Shown: piece by piece, positions 18,359-29,122 of the stretch
Position numbering within the stretch: position 1 is the first letter of the stretch
How the letters are laid out: every line of letters starts with the position of its first letter
Assembly (NCBI RefSeq): GCF_947501905.1
Contig: NZ_CANMXL010000001.1
Span: 248,001 to 312,000, forward strand
Source: an uncultured Winogradskyella sp.
GTDB taxonomy: Bacteria > Bacteroidota > Bacteroidia > Flavobacteriales > Flavobacteriaceae
Direction of reading: 5' to 3'
Length of the DNA: 64,000 bases
Translations under genes and position numbers: made by a program
The notes under the pieces: model-generated
The model's database searches: none
What the model was told of the DNA's origin: nothing
The model's input: only the letters and a program-made list of their open reading frames with translations

Positions 18359-20286
18359 GAAAACTATTACTCTTATCGCTTGTTATTATTGTTGGTATAG
18401 CTTTTATTTCAAGACTATACTATCTTCAGGTTTATGAATCAAAAACATACAATCCCTTAGAAGATACAGCTATACGGAAAGAGTTTACTTATCCAAAACG
18501 GGGTTATGTTTATGACAGAAATGGTGAGCTCTTAGTTGCCAATCAACCATCTTATGATGTTATGGTAATTCCACGTGAAGTAGAACCTCTTGATACTTTA
18601 GAATTTTGTTCATTATTAAAAATCACAAAACAAGATTTCATAAAAACCTATAATAAAGCAAAAAACTACTCTCCAAGGTTACCCTATGTTTTCCTCTCTA
18701 ATTTATCAAAAGACGATTATGCTGTTTTACAGGAAAAAATGCGAAAATACGATGGGTTCTATATTCAAAAACGTTCAATAAGAACTTATCGAAAAACTAT
18801 TGGCGCTAATGTTTTAGGAGATATCGGAGAAGTAAACCAAACCATTATAAATAATGATGCCTATTATGGAAAAGGCGATTTAATAGGCAAACAAGGTGTA
18901 GAAAAGACTTATGAAAAAACACTTCGAGGTATTAAGGGCATAAAATTTATTCAAAAAGATAGGTTTAATAGAGAGATTGGTCCTTTTGAAGGCGGTGCTA
19001 ATGATACCATTGCGCAACCTGGAAAAGATATTACCATAACCATCGATTCCAAATTGCAAGAATACGGTGAGCTTTTAATGACTAATAAACGTGGTGGCAT
19101 TATAGCTATTGAACCAAGTAGTGGTGAGATATTAGCTATGGTTTCTGGCCCAACTTATAACCCAAATTTATTAGTTGGCAGAGATCGCTCAAAAAACTTT
19201 AGCAAACTATATAACGATAGTCTTTCGCAACCCTTATTTGATAGAGGTTTACAAGCCATGTATCCACCGGGCTCACCATTTAAAACTATTAATGCTCTTA
19301 TTGGTTTACAAGAAGGTGTTGTCGATACCAATGACACTTTTAGATGTAGCATGGGTTTTAACTACGGAAACCGAAAAATGGGATGCCATGCGCATCGTAG
19401 TCCTGCCAATATGAATTTGGGCATCTACGAATCTTGCAACGCCTACTTTGCAAATGTTTATTTAAAAATCATGAACAAATATGATTCTTCAGCAAAGTCA
19501 ATGGACGTTTGGAGTAATCATGTTCGGAGTTTTGGACTTGGAAATTATTTAGGGAACGATTTATCCGTCGGTCAACCTGGAAAAATACCAACATCAAACA
19601 CCTATAATCGCGCTCACGGCCAAGGCAAATGGTATCCAACATTTACAATCTCTAATGCCATTGGTCAAGGTGAAGTTTTAGCAACACCAATTCAACTTGC
19701 AAACATGGCTGCTACTATTGGTAATCGTGGTTATTATTACACACCGCATATTATTAAAGAAATTGAAAACGATACTATTCCATCAAAATACACTACACCG
19801 AATTACACGACAATTGACAAACAACATTTTGAACCTGTAGTGCAAGGCATGTTTGATGTCTATAATAAAGGAACAGCAAAATATGTAAAAGTTCCAGGAA
19901 TTGAAATCTGTGGTAAAACAGGAACCGCTGAAAATTTTGCTATTATCGATAGTGTAAAAACACAGCTGACAGATCATTCAATTTTTGTGGCCTTTGCACC
20001 AAAAGACAATCCTAAAATAGCTATTGCTGTTTTTATTGAAAACGGTTATTTTGGGAGTCGTTTTGCAGGTAAAATGGCAAGTTTAATGATTGAAAAATAT
20101 CTTAAGAATGAAATTTCTAGAACAGATTTAGAAAACTTTGTACTTAAACATTCTCTTGAGCACGAATATCAAAAACCTTATTCTGGAGCACCTTTTAAAA
20201 TAAATAGAGAGACTACTTTAGAGATTATTCCTGAAGAAGAATTTGAAGCGCTTAAATATCTAAAAGCGAAAATTGACGGCAAATGA
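18355..20286 (+). CDS. mrdA: Penicillin-binding protein 2 (elongation transpeptidase)
   Basis: 643 aa. N-terminal membrane anchor (about 3-22), dimerisation/pedestal domain (about 45-210) and class B transpeptidase domain. Active-site motifs: SxxK as S307-P-F-K310, SxN as S360-C-N362, KTG as K521-T-G. It cross-links peptidoglycan during side-wall growth with RodA. Overlaps both neighbours by 4 bp. The tail after about residue 590 is an extra acidic/basic segment. Confidence 0.96.
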   Translation: MRKLLLLSLVIIVGIAFISRLYYLQVYESKTYNPLEDTAIRKEFTYPKRGYVYDRNGELLVANQPSYDVMVIPREVEPLDTLEFCSLLKITKQDFIKTYNKAKNYSPRLPYVFLSNLSKDDYAVLQEKMRKYDGFYIQKRSIRTYRKTIGANVLGDIGEVNQTIINNDAYYGKGDLIGKQGVEKTYEKTLRGIKGIKFIQKDRFNREIGPFEGGANDTIAQPGKDITITIDSKLQEYGELLMTNKRGGIIAIEPSSGEILAMVSGPTYNPNLLVGRDRSKNFSKLYNDSLSQPLFDRGLQAMYPPGSPFKTINALIGLQEGVVDTNDTFRCSMGFNYGNRKMGCHAHRSPANMNLGIYESCNAYFANVYLKIMNKYDSSAKSMDVWSNHVRSFGLGNYLGNDLSVGQPGKIPTSNTYNRAHGQGKWYPTFTISNAIGQGEVLATPIQLANMAATIGNRGYYYTPHIIKEIENDTIPSKYTTPNYTTIDKQHFEPVVQGMFDVYNKGTAKYVKVPGIEICGKTGTAENFAIIDSVKTQLTDHSIFVAFAPKDNPKIAIAVFIENGYFGSRFAGKMASLMIEKYLKNEISRTDLENFVLKHSLEHEYQKPYSGAPFKINRETTLEIIPEEEFEALKYLKAKIDGK

Positions 20287-21563
20287 TAAGGGAAAATCAA
20301 AAACGCTATAGATTCGATTGGATAATAATTATTGTTTATCTCCTCTTGGTCGGCTTTGGTTATTTAAATATTATGTCTGCTTCGCATACCGGTGAAATTA
20401 CCAATTATTTTGATATGAATCAATCCTACGGAAAGCAACTTGTTTTTATAGGGCTTTCAATTGTTCTAATCGTTTTGATTCTTTCTTTTGAAGCCAAATT
20501 CTACGAGCGTTTTTCTAGTATTATATACATCGTTGCTATTCTGTCTTTATTAGGCCTTTTTATTTTTGGAAAAGATATAAATGGTGCGCGCTCATGGTAT
20601 GGCATTGGGAGTATGACCATTCAACCTAGTGAATTTGCAAAGTTTGCTACTGCATTGGCTGTAGCAAAGCATATTAGCGATATACAAACCAATCTTAAAA
20701 CCATAAAAGACCAGCTAAAAGCAGTAGCGCTAATTTTTTTACCCGCTTTATTAATACTGCTACAAAATGATGCAGGAAGTACATTAGTTTATGGTGCTTT
20801 CTTCTTTGTGTTTTATCGCGAAGGTTTACAGCAAATTTATGTTTTAATAGGCTTTTCTTTAATCTTCTTAGCTGTACTCGCTTTAAAGTTTGGTATCACT
20901 ATAACCGTATTATCTACAGCAATTATCATTTTTGGGTTATATTTTTTAAAACGAAAAAAGAGAACCTCCTTACTCCAACCAATAGCTATTCTTCTTATTG
21001 CTACTGTATTTGCTTACGGTGTAAAACTATTTTATAACCATGGTTTAAAGCCTCATCAGCAAAATAGAATTAGTCTTTGGTTACGATTAGAAAAAGACCC
21101 GGCCAAGTTAGAACTAATGAAAAAACGTGAAGCCTATAACCTGATTCAGTCAGAAGAAGCCATTAGTTCAGGAGGTTTTGCTGGTAAAGGTTTTATGCAA
21201 GGCATACGGACTACAGGTAAGTTTGTGCCAGAACAAGACACCGATTATATTTTTAGTACTGTAGGTGAAGAATGGGGCTTCCTTGGTTCTAGCTTTGTTG
21301 TGATTCTATTTATTATACTCATTGTTAGAATTCTTTATCTATCTGAGCAGCAAAAGTCTCAATTTAGCCGTGTTTATGGCTATGGTGTTGCCTCAATACT
21401 CTTTGTACATTTTACCATAAATATTGGTATGGTCATGGGCTTAATACCAACCGTTGGGATTCCTCTACCCTTTTTTAGTTATGGCGGCTCAGGGCTTTGG
21501 AGTTTTACCATTTTACTTTTTATTTTTATAAAGCTAGATAGTAATAAAATAAATGAATGGTAA
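20283..21563 (+). CDS. rodA: Peptidoglycan glycosyltransferase RodA
   Basis: 426 aa, about ten membrane helices, SEDS family. It polymerises lipid II together with PBP2. Conserved SEDS segments include NGARSWYGIG, QPSEFAKFA, QNDAGSTLVYGA, PEQDTDYIFSTVGEEWGF and GIPLPFFSYGGSG. The long cytoplasmic loop around 225-270 (RKKRTS, RISLWLRLEKDPAKLEL) is typical of the Bacteroidota version. End of the rod-shape operon. Confidence 0.97.
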   Translation: MIRENQKRYRFDWIIIIVYLLLVGFGYLNIMSASHTGEITNYFDMNQSYGKQLVFIGLSIVLIVLILSFEAKFYERFSSIIYIVAILSLLGLFIFGKDINGARSWYGIGSMTIQPSEFAKFATALAVAKHISDIQTNLKTIKDQLKAVALIFLPALLILLQNDAGSTLVYGAFFFVFYREGLQQIYVLIGFSLIFLAVLALKFGITITVLSTAIIIFGLYFLKRKKRTSLLQPIAILLIATVFAYGVKLFYNHGLKPHQQNRISLWLRLEKDPAKLELMKKREAYNLIQSEEAISSGGFAGKGFMQGIRTTGKFVPEQDTDYIFSTVGEEWGFLGSSFVVILFIILIVRILYLSEQQKSQFSRVYGYGVASILFVHFTINIGMVMGLIPTVGIPLPFFSYGGSGLWSFTILLFIFIKLDSNKINEW

Positions 21564-21567
21564 AAAA

Positions 21568-21600
21568 AAGCCTAACATTAAAAAATGAAAGGCTTCTTTT
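21568..21600. terminator. Terminator between convergent rodA and valS
   Basis: AAGCCTaaCATT pairs with AATGaaAGGCTT, with A-runs on the left and T-runs on the right, so it can stop transcription from both sides. Confidence 0.75.
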
Positions 21601-21621
21601 AAATTCTAAAATTTATGATGT

Positions 21622-24252
21622 TTAGTTTAAACTCTCTAAACTTTTTTCTATAGTTTCAATCTTAGCTAAGGCGTCAGCTTCTTTCTTTTTTTCTGAAGCG
21701 ACAACTTGATCCGGAGCATTATTTACAAAACGCTCGTTAGACAGTTTTTTCTGTACAGATTTTAAGAAGCCTTGCGTATAGTTTAACTCTTCGGTAAGCT
21801 TCTTAATTTCGTCTTCTACATTAATCGTACCTGCCATTGGTATAAAATACTCGTTAGACTTTACTCTAAATGTCAACGCACCTTCAACAGGTTTATCTAC
21901 AATTTTTAGGTTTGATATATTACCCATTTTAGCAATTACTGAGTTGTAAGATGCATCTAAATTCTCTTTATTAATCACAGATAATTCTATGGCATCTTTA
22001 AAGGTAATATTCTTTTCTTTTCTAATAGTTCTAATCCCAGAAACCGCTTCTTTAACTAGCTCAAAATCTTCAATTATTTCAGAATCAAAAGCTTTTATTT
22101 TAGGATATCTTGAGATAATTAAAGCTTCCTCAGGCGTTCTCTCTGCCATAAACTGCCAAATTTCTTCTGTTAAGAATGGCATAAACGGATGCAACACTTT
22201 AAGATTATCCTCAAAAACTTCTATAATGGCATTGAATGTTTTTAGGTCTATTGGCTGACCGTAAGCAGGCTTAACCATCTCTAAAAGCCAACCACAGAAA
22301 TCGTCATATATTAATTTATAACTCGTCATCAACACATCAGACAAACGATACTTGCTATAATTATCTTCCATATCAGCTATTGCCTTTTGGAATCTAGCTT
22401 TATACCAATCTAATGCTAATCTTGAAGATTCTGGTTGCTCAATATCTGCAACTTCCCAACCTTTTACTAGTCGGAAGGCATTCCAAATTTTGTTAGCAAA
22501 AGACTTACCTTGATTACATAACTCTTCATCAAACATTAAATCATTACCAGCCGCAGAACTCAATAGTAAACCAACTCTTACACCATCAGCACCATAATCT
22601 CCTATCAATTTTAATGCATCTGGCGAATTCCCTAGTTGTTTAGACATTTTTCGTCTTTGCTTATCCCTTACTAAACCTGTTAGGTATACATTTTCAAAAG
22701 GTCTTTTCCCTTTATATTCATAACCCGCAACAATCATACGTGCTACCCAAAAGAATAAGATATCTGGTCCGGTAACTAAATCGTTCGTAGGATAGTAATA
22801 ATTAATTTCTTCGTTTTCAGGGTTACGAATCCCATCAAAAACACTAATTGGCCAAAGCCATGAGCTAAACCAAGTATCTAATGCATCTGCATCTTGACGA
22901 AGATTGTCAGCAGTTAAATCTTGGTTACTCGTTTTTACTTTTGCTAATTCAACAGCATGTTGGATATTTTCAGCTACTACAAAATCTTCTTTGCCATCTC
23001 CATAATAATATGCAGGTATTTGTTGTCCCCAACGCAACTGACGTGAGATATTCCAATCCCGTATATTTTCCATCCAATGACGGTATGTATTATTAAAACG
23101 TTTTGGGTATAACTTTACATCTTCAGTTTCTAAAACAGCTTCAATAGCAGGTTGTGCTAAATCTTTCATCTTCAAAAACCATTGATCCGAAAGCCTTGGT
23201 TCTATAATGGCTTTAGTTCGTTCAGAAATACCAACACGATTGGTATAATCTTCAATCTTTACAATAACACCAAGAGCTTCAAGTTCTTTTACAATTTCTT
23301 TACGTACAACAAAACGGTCTTTGCCTTCGTAATGTAAACCGTAAGAATTTAAAGTGGCGTCTTCATTAAAGATATCAATGACATCCAAATTATGAGTTTC
23401 GCCAAGTACTTTATCGTTTTCATCATGAGCTGGAGTCACCTTAAGACAACCTGTACCGAACTCTAAATCTACATATTCGTCTTCTATAATTGGAATAACT
23501 CTATTATTTACTGGTACAATAGCTCTCTTCCCCTTAAGGTTTGTATGTCTTTCGTCATTAGGATTAACACAAATAGCTGTATCTCCTAATAAAGTTTCTG
23601 GTCTTGTTGTAGCAATGGTTAAAACCTCATTAGAGCCTTCAATTTTATAGTTGATATAGTATAGTTTTCCTTGTTTTTCAATATACTCCACCTCTTCATC
23701 TGATAAGGTAGTTTTAGCTTCAGGATCCCAATTTACCATACGATAACCTCTGTAAATCATGCCTTTGTTGTATAAATCAACAAAAACCTTGATTACAGCT
23801 TCGGACATATCATCGTCCATAGTAAACTTGGTTCTATCCCAATCACAAGAGCACCCTAGTTTTTTAAGTTGTTCTAAAATAACGCCTCCATATTCTTCTG
23901 TCCATTCCCAAGCATGCTTCAAAAATTCTTCACGAGTTAAATCATTTTTGTTGATACCTTGCGCCTTCAATTTAGCAACAACCTTAGCCTCAGTGGCAAT
24001 AGATGCATGGTCCGTTCCTGGAACCCAACAAGCATTTTTACCTAATAAACGTGCTCGACGTATTAAAACATCTTGAATAGTGTTATTCAACATATGTCCC
24101 ATATGTAATACTCCCGTAACATTTGGAGGAGGAATGACTATGGTATAAGGCTCTCTTTCGTCTGGTTTTGAATGAAAATAATTGTTTTTCATCCAATAGT
24201 CGTACCATTTACTTTCTACACTTGAAGCACTATATTTTGAAGGAATTTCCAT
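21622..24252 (-). CDS. valS: Valyl-tRNA synthetase
   Basis: 876 aa. Class I synthetase charging tRNA-Val. HIGH motif as HMGH at residues 50-53 in the family's [15 protein letters not shown] context, CP1 editing domain (about 190-340), KMSKS as KMSKQ in [13 protein letters not shown], anticodon-binding domain, and a C-terminal coiled-coil arm (about 800-875) typical of ValS. KMSKQ is, as far as I recall, common in Bacteroidota. Confidence 0.98.
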   Translation of the reverse strand: MEIPSKYSASSVESKWYDYWMKNNYFHSKPDEREPYTIVIPPPNVTGVLHMGHMLNNTIQDVLIRRARLLGKNACWVPGTDHASIATEAKVVAKLKAQGINKNDLTREEFLKHAWEWTEEYGGVILEQLKKLGCSCDWDRTKFTMDDDMSEAVIKVFVDLYNKGMIYRGYRMVNWDPEAKTTLSDEEVEYIEKQGKLYYINYKIEGSNEVLTIATTRPETLLGDTAICVNPNDERHTNLKGKRAIVPVNNRVIPIIEDEYVDLEFGTGCLKVTPAHDENDKVLGETHNLDVIDIFNEDATLNSYGLHYEGKDRFVVRKEIVKELEALGVIVKIEDYTNRVGISERTKAIIEPRLSDQWFLKMKDLAQPAIEAVLETEDVKLYPKRFNNTYRHWMENIRDWNISRQLRWGQQIPAYYYGDGKEDFVVAENIQHAVELAKVKTSNQDLTADNLRQDADALDTWFSSWLWPISVFDGIRNPENEEINYYYPTNDLVTGPDILFFWVARMIVAGYEYKGKRPFENVYLTGLVRDKQRRKMSKQLGNSPDALKLIGDYGADGVRVGLLLSSAAGNDLMFDEELCNQGKSFANKIWNAFRLVKGWEVADIEQPESSRLALDWYKARFQKAIADMEDNYSKYRLSDVLMTSYKLIYDDFCGWLLEMVKPAYGQPIDLKTFNAIIEVFEDNLKVLHPFMPFLTEEIWQFMAERTPEEALIISRYPKIKAFDSEIIEDFELVKEAVSGIRTIRKEKNITFKDAIELSVINKENLDASYNSVIAKMGNISNLKIVDKPVEGALTFRVKSNEYFIPMAGTINVEDEIKKLTEELNYTQGFLKSVQKKLSNERFVNNAPDQVVASEKKKEADALAKIETIEKSLESLN

Positions 24253-24281
24253 TTTCTGGTATCGTTTTTGCTAATAACCTA

Positions 24282-24289
24282 CAAAAGTA
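24282..24289 (-). promoter_or_regulatory. Possible -7 box for valS
   Basis: TACTTTTG on the minus strand matches TAnnTTTG exactly, 30 nt upstream of the valS start. No clear -33 TTTG was found at the right distance. Confidence 0.35.
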
Positions 24290-24380
24290 CTTATATTTCT
24301 TTTTTTGAAGAATAAATGCGGAGATAATGTGCCTAAAAAGTGTATATATTGTTAAATAGTTATGTATTACAACGTATTAA

Positions 24381-24412
24381 TTTTGATGAGAAACAAAAAG
24401 TACATAATTTTG
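24381..24412 (+). promoter_or_regulatory. Bacteroidota-type promoter of the DUF1573 gene
   Basis: TTTTG (24381-24385), 19 nt, TAATTTTG (24405-24412): both boxes and the spacing fit the TTTG / TAnnTTTG consensus. The start codon lies 26 nt downstream. Confidence 0.7.
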
Positions 24413-24438
24413 AATTGAATAATTTAATTATTAAAGTG

Positions 24439-24867
24439 ATGAAAAAATTAATTACAATTTTATTTATTGGCGTGATGAGCTTGGGTTTAAATGCTCAAGA
24501 CAAGAAGGTTGCAAAGATTGAATTTAAAACTACGACAATAGACTACGGAACAGTTGAAAAAGGTGCCGATGGTGTTCGTACATTCGAATTTACAAATACT
24601 GGTAATGCACCATTAATTATATCTAGTGTAAAATCTACTTGTGGATGTACAGTTCCTAAGAAACCTAAAGGCCCTATTATGCCAGGTGAAAAAGGAGAGA
24701 TTGAAGTAAAATATGACACTAAGAGAGTAAATCCTATTAGAAAAACAATTACTGTTATCTCTAATGCTGATACTCCTACGGTAGCCTTAAAAATAAAAGG
24801 CCTAGTGATTGACCCGAGTAAGACTAGTGTTTTAGAAAAGAAAAACAAAAGCTCGGTTGAGCAATAA
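24439..24867 (+). CDS. Secreted DUF1573 protein
   Basis: 142 aa from ATG 24439. The frame is open further upstream, but that part has no signal peptide and overlaps the promoter. Signal peptide (about 1-19, ending LGLNAQ), then one immunoglobulin-like DUF1573 domain (FKTTTIDYGTVEKGADGVRTFEFTNTGNAPL, STCGCTVPK, GEIEVKYDT). Very common as a single domain in Bacteroidota periplasm or surface. Function unknown. Monocistronic between its own promoter and terminator. Confidence 0.9.
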   Translation: MKKLITILFIGVMSLGLNAQDKKVAKIEFKTTTIDYGTVEKGADGVRTFEFTNTGNAPLIISSVKSTCGCTVPKKPKGPIMPGEKGEIEVKYDTKRVNPIRKTITVISNADTPTVALKIKGLVIDPSKTSVLEKKNKSSVEQ

Positions 24868-24884
24868 AAAATTACAACTATTTT

Positions 24885-26252
24885 TTAATTAGAGCCTTCA
24901 ATTTGAGGGCTCTTTTTTTTGAACACATCATCTAATCTAAACCTAAATGAAAGTATTTTTCCATTCCTTTCTACTCTGATTCTTAAAACTGTACCCTTTT
25001 TATTGTAAAAGAATTTATTAACTTCTTGAAGGCTTAAACTACTAGTCTCTTTATTATTAACAGATAAAACAATATCTCCTATTTCAACTCCAGCAGCTTT
25101 TGCATTTGAGGACTCACGAAGTTCTACAATCCTAAAAGATGGTTTTAATGCATATCGATAGGTATCTATAAGGTCTACACCTTGAGTCCCATCAAGACCT
25201 TGGCTCCCATACGCATCAAAATTATTTTTTCTAAATTTCTCTTTTACAACTCTAAACCCACTTTGCTCAAGGGTTATCCCGCTATTATTATAGTAAAAAT
25301 TTGATTTGAATTTACTATTTTTCTTTATCCAAAGATTACCCCCTTTGTAATCAAAAAACATATTAAATCGCTTTAAAATATTTCCAGATACGCTTCCATT
25401 TCTAGCCTTAAAATTTCTTGCAATACTCAAATAAATTGAATCCGGAAAAGCTACATTAACTCTTTCAAGTGAAAAAGAAGCTAGATTAAAAGACTCTACT
25501 TTAGACCTCATACCATATACTGGCCCACTTAATCCCTTTCCCAAAAAATCTTCAAAATATCTCTCTTTTGGCACCTTAATATGTTCATGGCTCTTTTCAA
25601 ACAACCAAAGTGCATCACTACTCCCTGTATCCATGAGAAGCTTAACAGGTATTTCATTAGAATTTAAACTTACGGACCCATTTATATAGGGTTTCTTATC
25701 AATAACTTCAATAGGTAGGTTTTTCCATTTAGATGATTTTTTCATTTTGAAAAATCTAGATTTATACAGCCTTATGTATTTAGAACTATAATTAACCTCA
25801 ACAATAAAATCCTTGAATACATCATAACCAATTATACCATGTACGGGAACTCCTAATCTTGGTGTAAAATTGATACTTGGATCAAACACCATGGAGACAT
25901 CTCTATTAACTGCAATAGCTTCTCCTATCTTAATTATATTGCCTTTAGATCTTACAGCTTGTATTGTACCATTACTTCCCAGCCCTCTTAAATAAGCACG
26001 CTCAGTATTTTTAATCTGAAGAGAATCCATATTTACGAGATTAAAAAGTATAGGACGGCTAACACCAGTATCTAGCACAAAAGATAGTTTCACACCATTT
26101 AACTCCACAGGCATTACTATGATATTATTAATCAGCTGAAATCTAATTTTTGAACTTTTAGCAACTGGAAGGTTAAAGCTATTTTGACCTTGTAATAAAA
26201 AACAGAAAAATAAAGTTACTAATGGTATTATATATTTAAAACGAATATTCAT
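24885..26252 (-). CDS. Secreted aspartyl protease-like protein with PDZ domain
   Basis: 455 aa. Signal peptide (about 1-22). Two Asp-Thr-Gly motifs, LDTGVS (D61) and MDTGSS (D208), each in a hydrophobic context typical of retropepsin-like clan AA folds, so one chain supplies both halves of an active site. The C-terminal PDZ domain (about 360-440) has the GVEIGDIVLSVNNKE carboxylate-binding pattern. The pairing suggests a regulated envelope protease. Physiological substrate unknown. The tail after the PDZ is lysine-rich. Confidence 0.85.
   Translation of the reverse strand: MNIRFKYIIPLVTLFFCFLLQGQNSFNLPVAKSSKIRFQLINNIIVMPVELNGVKLSFVLDTGVSRPILFNLVNMDSLQIKNTERAYLRGLGSNGTIQAVRSKGNIIKIGEAIAVNRDVSMVFDPSINFTPRLGVPVHGIIGYDVFKDFIVEVNYSSKYIRLYKSRFFKMKKSSKWKNLPIEVIDKKPYINGSVSLNSNEIPVKLLMDTGSSDALWLFEKSHEHIKVPKERYFEDFLGKGLSGPVYGMRSKVESFNLASFSLERVNVAFPDSIYLSIARNFKARNGSVSGNILKRFNMFFDYKGGNLWIKKNSKFKSNFYYNNSGITLEQSGFRVVKEKFRKNNFDAYGSQGLDGTQGVDLIDTYRYALKPSFRIVELRESSNAKAAGVEIGDIVLSVNNKETSSLSLQEVNKFFYNKKGTVLRIRVERNGKILSFRFRLDDVFKKKSPQIEGSN
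24891..24920 (+). terminator. Terminator of the DUF1573 gene, inside the opposing gene's 3' end
   Basis: AGAGCCTTCA-ATT-TGAGGGCTCT (one wobble) followed by eight T. It lies within the last codons of the convergent aspartyl-protease gene, so the hairpin also encodes SPQIEGS on the minus strand. Confidence 0.85.
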
Positions 26253-26330
26253 TAAAATTAAAAATACAATTCTAGAAGCAATAGCTTAATTTTGCATCAA
26301 ATTTTTAAACAAACTTTAAGATTTTTTGTT

Positions 26331-27521
26331 ATGCCAAAGATTTCAGAAAAAGGTCATAAAATGCCATCATCTCCAATAAGAAAACTTGTGCCTTATGCAG
26401 AACAAGCAGTTAAAGACGGAAAAAAAGTCTTCTATCTCAATATAGGTCAACCAGATATAAAAACTCCTCAAGTGGCATTAGATGCTATAAAGAATACAAC
26501 ACTTGATATCTTAGCGTATTCGCGTTCTGAAGGTTCTGAAAATTATAGAAAAAAAATTGCTAATTACTACTCTAAATATGATATCTCTGTAAAACACGAT
26601 GATATTATTGTAACTACTGGTGGTAGCGAAGCACTTTTATTTGCGTTTGGCAGCATTATGGATAAGGATGACGAAATTATTATTCCTGAGCCATTTTATG
26701 CCAACTACAACGGTTTCTCAACTGCATCTGGCGTTAATGTAGTTCCTGTAATTTCTAAAATTGAAGATAATTTTGCTTTACCACCAATTGAAGATTTTGA
26801 AAAGCTTATCACGTCAAAAACAAAAGCCATTCTTATCTGTAACCCAGGAAATCCGACTGGTTATTTATATTCAAAAGAAGAAATAAAGAAGTTAGCAACC
26901 TTAGTTAAAAAGCACGACCTTTTCTTAATTGCGGATGAAGTTTACCGCGAGTTTGTATATGATGGTATTAATCACTACTCTATTTTACAAGAAGATGGCT
27001 TAGACAACCATGCTATTGTTATTGACTCTGTATCAAAACGCTATAGCATGTGTGGTGCTCGCATAGGTTACCTGGTTTCAAAGAATAAAGAACTCATACA
27101 AACTGCTCTAAAATATGCTCAAGCAAGATTAAGCCCACCTACTTTAGCACAAATTGCAAGTGAAGCTGCATTAGATACTCCAAACTCCTACTTTACCGAA
27201 GTTATTAATGAGTATGTTGGCAGAAGAGATACTTTAATTTCTGAATTAAAGAAAATTGAAGGTGTTAAAGTAGCAAAACCAAACGGTGCATTTTATTGCA
27301 TTGCAGAACTTCCTGTTAAAAATTCCGACAAATTTGCACAATGGCTTCTAGAGCATTTTTCTTTTGAAAATGAGACAGTTATGGTAGCACCAGCTGCTGG
27401 TTTTTATTCCTCTCCAAATGTTGGTCTAAACCAAATACGAATCGCGTACGTACTTAAAGAAGAAAGCCTAATAAAAGCCGTTAAAATTATAGGAGAAGCT
27501 TTAAAAATCTACAAAGATTAA
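26331..27521 (+). CDS. PLP-dependent aminotransferase class I/II (aspartate aminotransferase-like)
   Basis: 396 aa from ATG 26331, where the conserved sequence begins. A fold-type I aminotransferase. Cofactor Lys236 in SVSKRYSMCGARIGY, the NPGNPTG motif (171-177) and YREFVYDG are visible, and the C-terminal Arg that binds the substrate carboxylate is in QIRIAYV. Its likely role is amino-acid/2-oxoacid transamination. The exact substrate cannot be fixed from sequence. murB starts directly after the stop. Confidence 0.92.
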   Translation: MPKISEKGHKMPSSPIRKLVPYAEQAVKDGKKVFYLNIGQPDIKTPQVALDAIKNTTLDILAYSRSEGSENYRKKIANYYSKYDISVKHDDIIVTTGGSEALLFAFGSIMDKDDEIIIPEPFYANYNGFSTASGVNVVPVISKIEDNFALPPIEDFEKLITSKTKAILICNPGNPTGYLYSKEEIKKLATLVKKHDLFLIADEVYREFVYDGINHYSILQEDGLDNHAIVIDSVSKRYSMCGARIGYLVSKNKELIQTALKYAQARLSPPTLAQIASEAALDTPNSYFTEVINEYVGRRDTLISELKKIEGVKVAKPNGAFYCIAELPVKNSDKFAQWLLEHFSFENETVMVAPAAGFYSSPNVGLNQIRIAYVLKEESLIKAVKIIGEALKIYKD

Positions 27522-28535
27522 ATGAACATACAGGAAAATGTATCCTTAAAAACTTTTAACACGTTTGGTATTGATGCCAAAGCGAAAAGGTATGTCAATA
27601 TCCAAAGTGTAGACAACTTAAAAGAAGTTTTAAAAGCTGAAGCTTCAAAATCAATTTTTGTACTTGGTGGCGGTAGCAATATGTTGCTTACTAAAGATGT
27701 TGAAGCGCTGGTACTACATCTTAATCTTAAAGGCATAGCAATAATTGAAGAAAAAGATGATTACGCTATTGTTGAAGCGCAAGCTGGTGAGAACTGGCAT
27801 GAATTTGTGTTGTGGTGTCTAGACAATAATCTTGGTGGTATAGAAAATCTTTCGCTTATTCCTGGTAATATTGGCACCGCTCCAATTCAAAACATAGGAG
27901 CATATGGTGTTGAATTAAAAGATGCTTTTCATTCATGTGAAACCATAAATATTTCAACACAACAGACAATAACTTTCACTAATAAAGATTGTAATTTTGG
28001 CTATAGAGAGTCTGTTTTTAAACAAGATTTAAAAGGACAATACATAATAACTAGTGTAAAACTTAAACTTTCAAAACGCAATCACAAATTAAATATCGAT
28101 TACGGTGCCATTAAGTCTGAATTAGATGATTTAGGAATAACAAATCCTAATATAAAAGATATATCGAAAGCAGTTATTAATATTAGACAGAGTAAATTAC
28201 CCGACCCCGAAAAGATAGGGAATAGCGGAAGCTTCTTTAAAAATCCTGTGATTTCTAAGACTGAATTTAAAAAACTTCAAAAAGATTTTCCAAATGCACC
28301 GCATTATGTGATTTCAGAATCAGAAATAAAAGTCCCCGCTGGCTGGCTAATTGAAACAGCTGGTTTTAAAGGAAAACGTTTTGGAGATTATGGTGTACAT
28401 AATAAGCAGGCCTTAGTTCTCGTTAATTACGAAAACGCGTTAGGTAAAGACATTTATGCTCTAGCAAAGCTTATACAGCAAACTGTATTGCGATTATTTA
28501 ATATAAAAATAGAAACTGAAGTAAATATTATTTAA
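27522..28535 (+). CDS. murB: UDP-N-acetylenolpyruvoylglucosamine reductase
   Basis: 337 aa. FAD-dependent second step of UDP-MurNAc synthesis. FAD-binding FVLGGGSNMLL, LSLIPGNIGTAPIQNIGAYG and the catalytic Ser region GNSGSFFKNP are all there. It resembles the longer type I (E. coli-like) MurB, with a C-terminal QTVLRLFNIKIETEV. It abuts the aminotransferase stop, so the two are co-transcribed. Confidence 0.97.
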   Translation: MNIQENVSLKTFNTFGIDAKAKRYVNIQSVDNLKEVLKAEASKSIFVLGGGSNMLLTKDVEALVLHLNLKGIAIIEEKDDYAIVEAQAGENWHEFVLWCLDNNLGGIENLSLIPGNIGTAPIQNIGAYGVELKDAFHSCETINISTQQTITFTNKDCNFGYRESVFKQDLKGQYIITSVKLKLSKRNHKLNIDYGAIKSELDDLGITNPNIKDISKAVINIRQSKLPDPEKIGNSGSFFKNPVISKTEFKKLQKDFPNAPHYVISESEIKVPAGWLIETAGFKGKRFGDYGVHNKQALVLVNYENALGKDIYALAKLIQQTVLRLFNIKIETEVNII

Positions 28536-28581
28536 TTTTAAAAGTGCCGCAGCCCTAACGCACTAAACTAAATTAATAACA

Positions 28582-29112
28582 TTGAGTAATAACATAGAAC
28601 AACGTATCATACAACTTTTAAAGCGCAATGACCAATATGCGCTGAACTTGTTATACGAAAACTATTCAGACAGTTTGTATGGCGCAATACTCAAGGTGAC
28701 AAAAAATGAAGAGATTGCAGAAGATGCTCTTCAAGAAACTTTTATTAAAGTTTGGAAAAACGCTCAAAAATACGACCCAACTAAAGCAAAATTATTTACT
28801 TGGCTCTTTAGGATTGCTCGTAATACAGCTATAGATAAACTAAGAAGTTTTAACAACAGATTTCATAAAGAAGTCCAAATAGACAAATCAAACGTATATA
28901 TTCTCCCAGGCACAAAGCTTAATCAAGATGTTATAGATATTAAAGAGCATGTTGCTGGGTTAGAAAAAAAATATCAAATTGTATTAAATGCCTTATTTTT
29001 TGAAGGTATGACACAACAAGAAGCAAGTGATGAGTTGGATATTCCGCTTGGAACTGTAAAGTCTAGACTAAAAATAGGATTAAGAGAACTAAAAAAGGTC
29101 TACGATTTTTAA
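28582..29112 (+). CDS. ECF-like sigma-70 family RNA polymerase sigma factor
   Basis: 176 aa, TTG start (no nearer ATG in frame). Region 2 (about 25-95, NEEIAEDALQETFIKVWKNA and FTWLFRIARNTAIDKLR) and region 4 (about 120-175, EGMTQQEASDELDIPLGTVKSRLKIGLRELKK) are clear. No region 3, as in ECF sigmas. The next gene, 10 bp on, is a membrane anti-sigma protein, so it is presumably held inactive until an envelope signal. Confidence 0.95.
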   Translation: MSNNIEQRIIQLLKRNDQYALNLLYENYSDSLYGAILKVTKNEEIAEDALQETFIKVWKNAQKYDPTKAKLFTWLFRIARNTAIDKLRSFNNRFHKEVQIDKSNVYILPGTKLNQDVIDIKEHVAGLEKKYQIVLNALFFEGMTQQEASDELDIPLGTVKSRLKIGLRELKKVYDF

Positions 29113-29122
29113 AATAATTATT

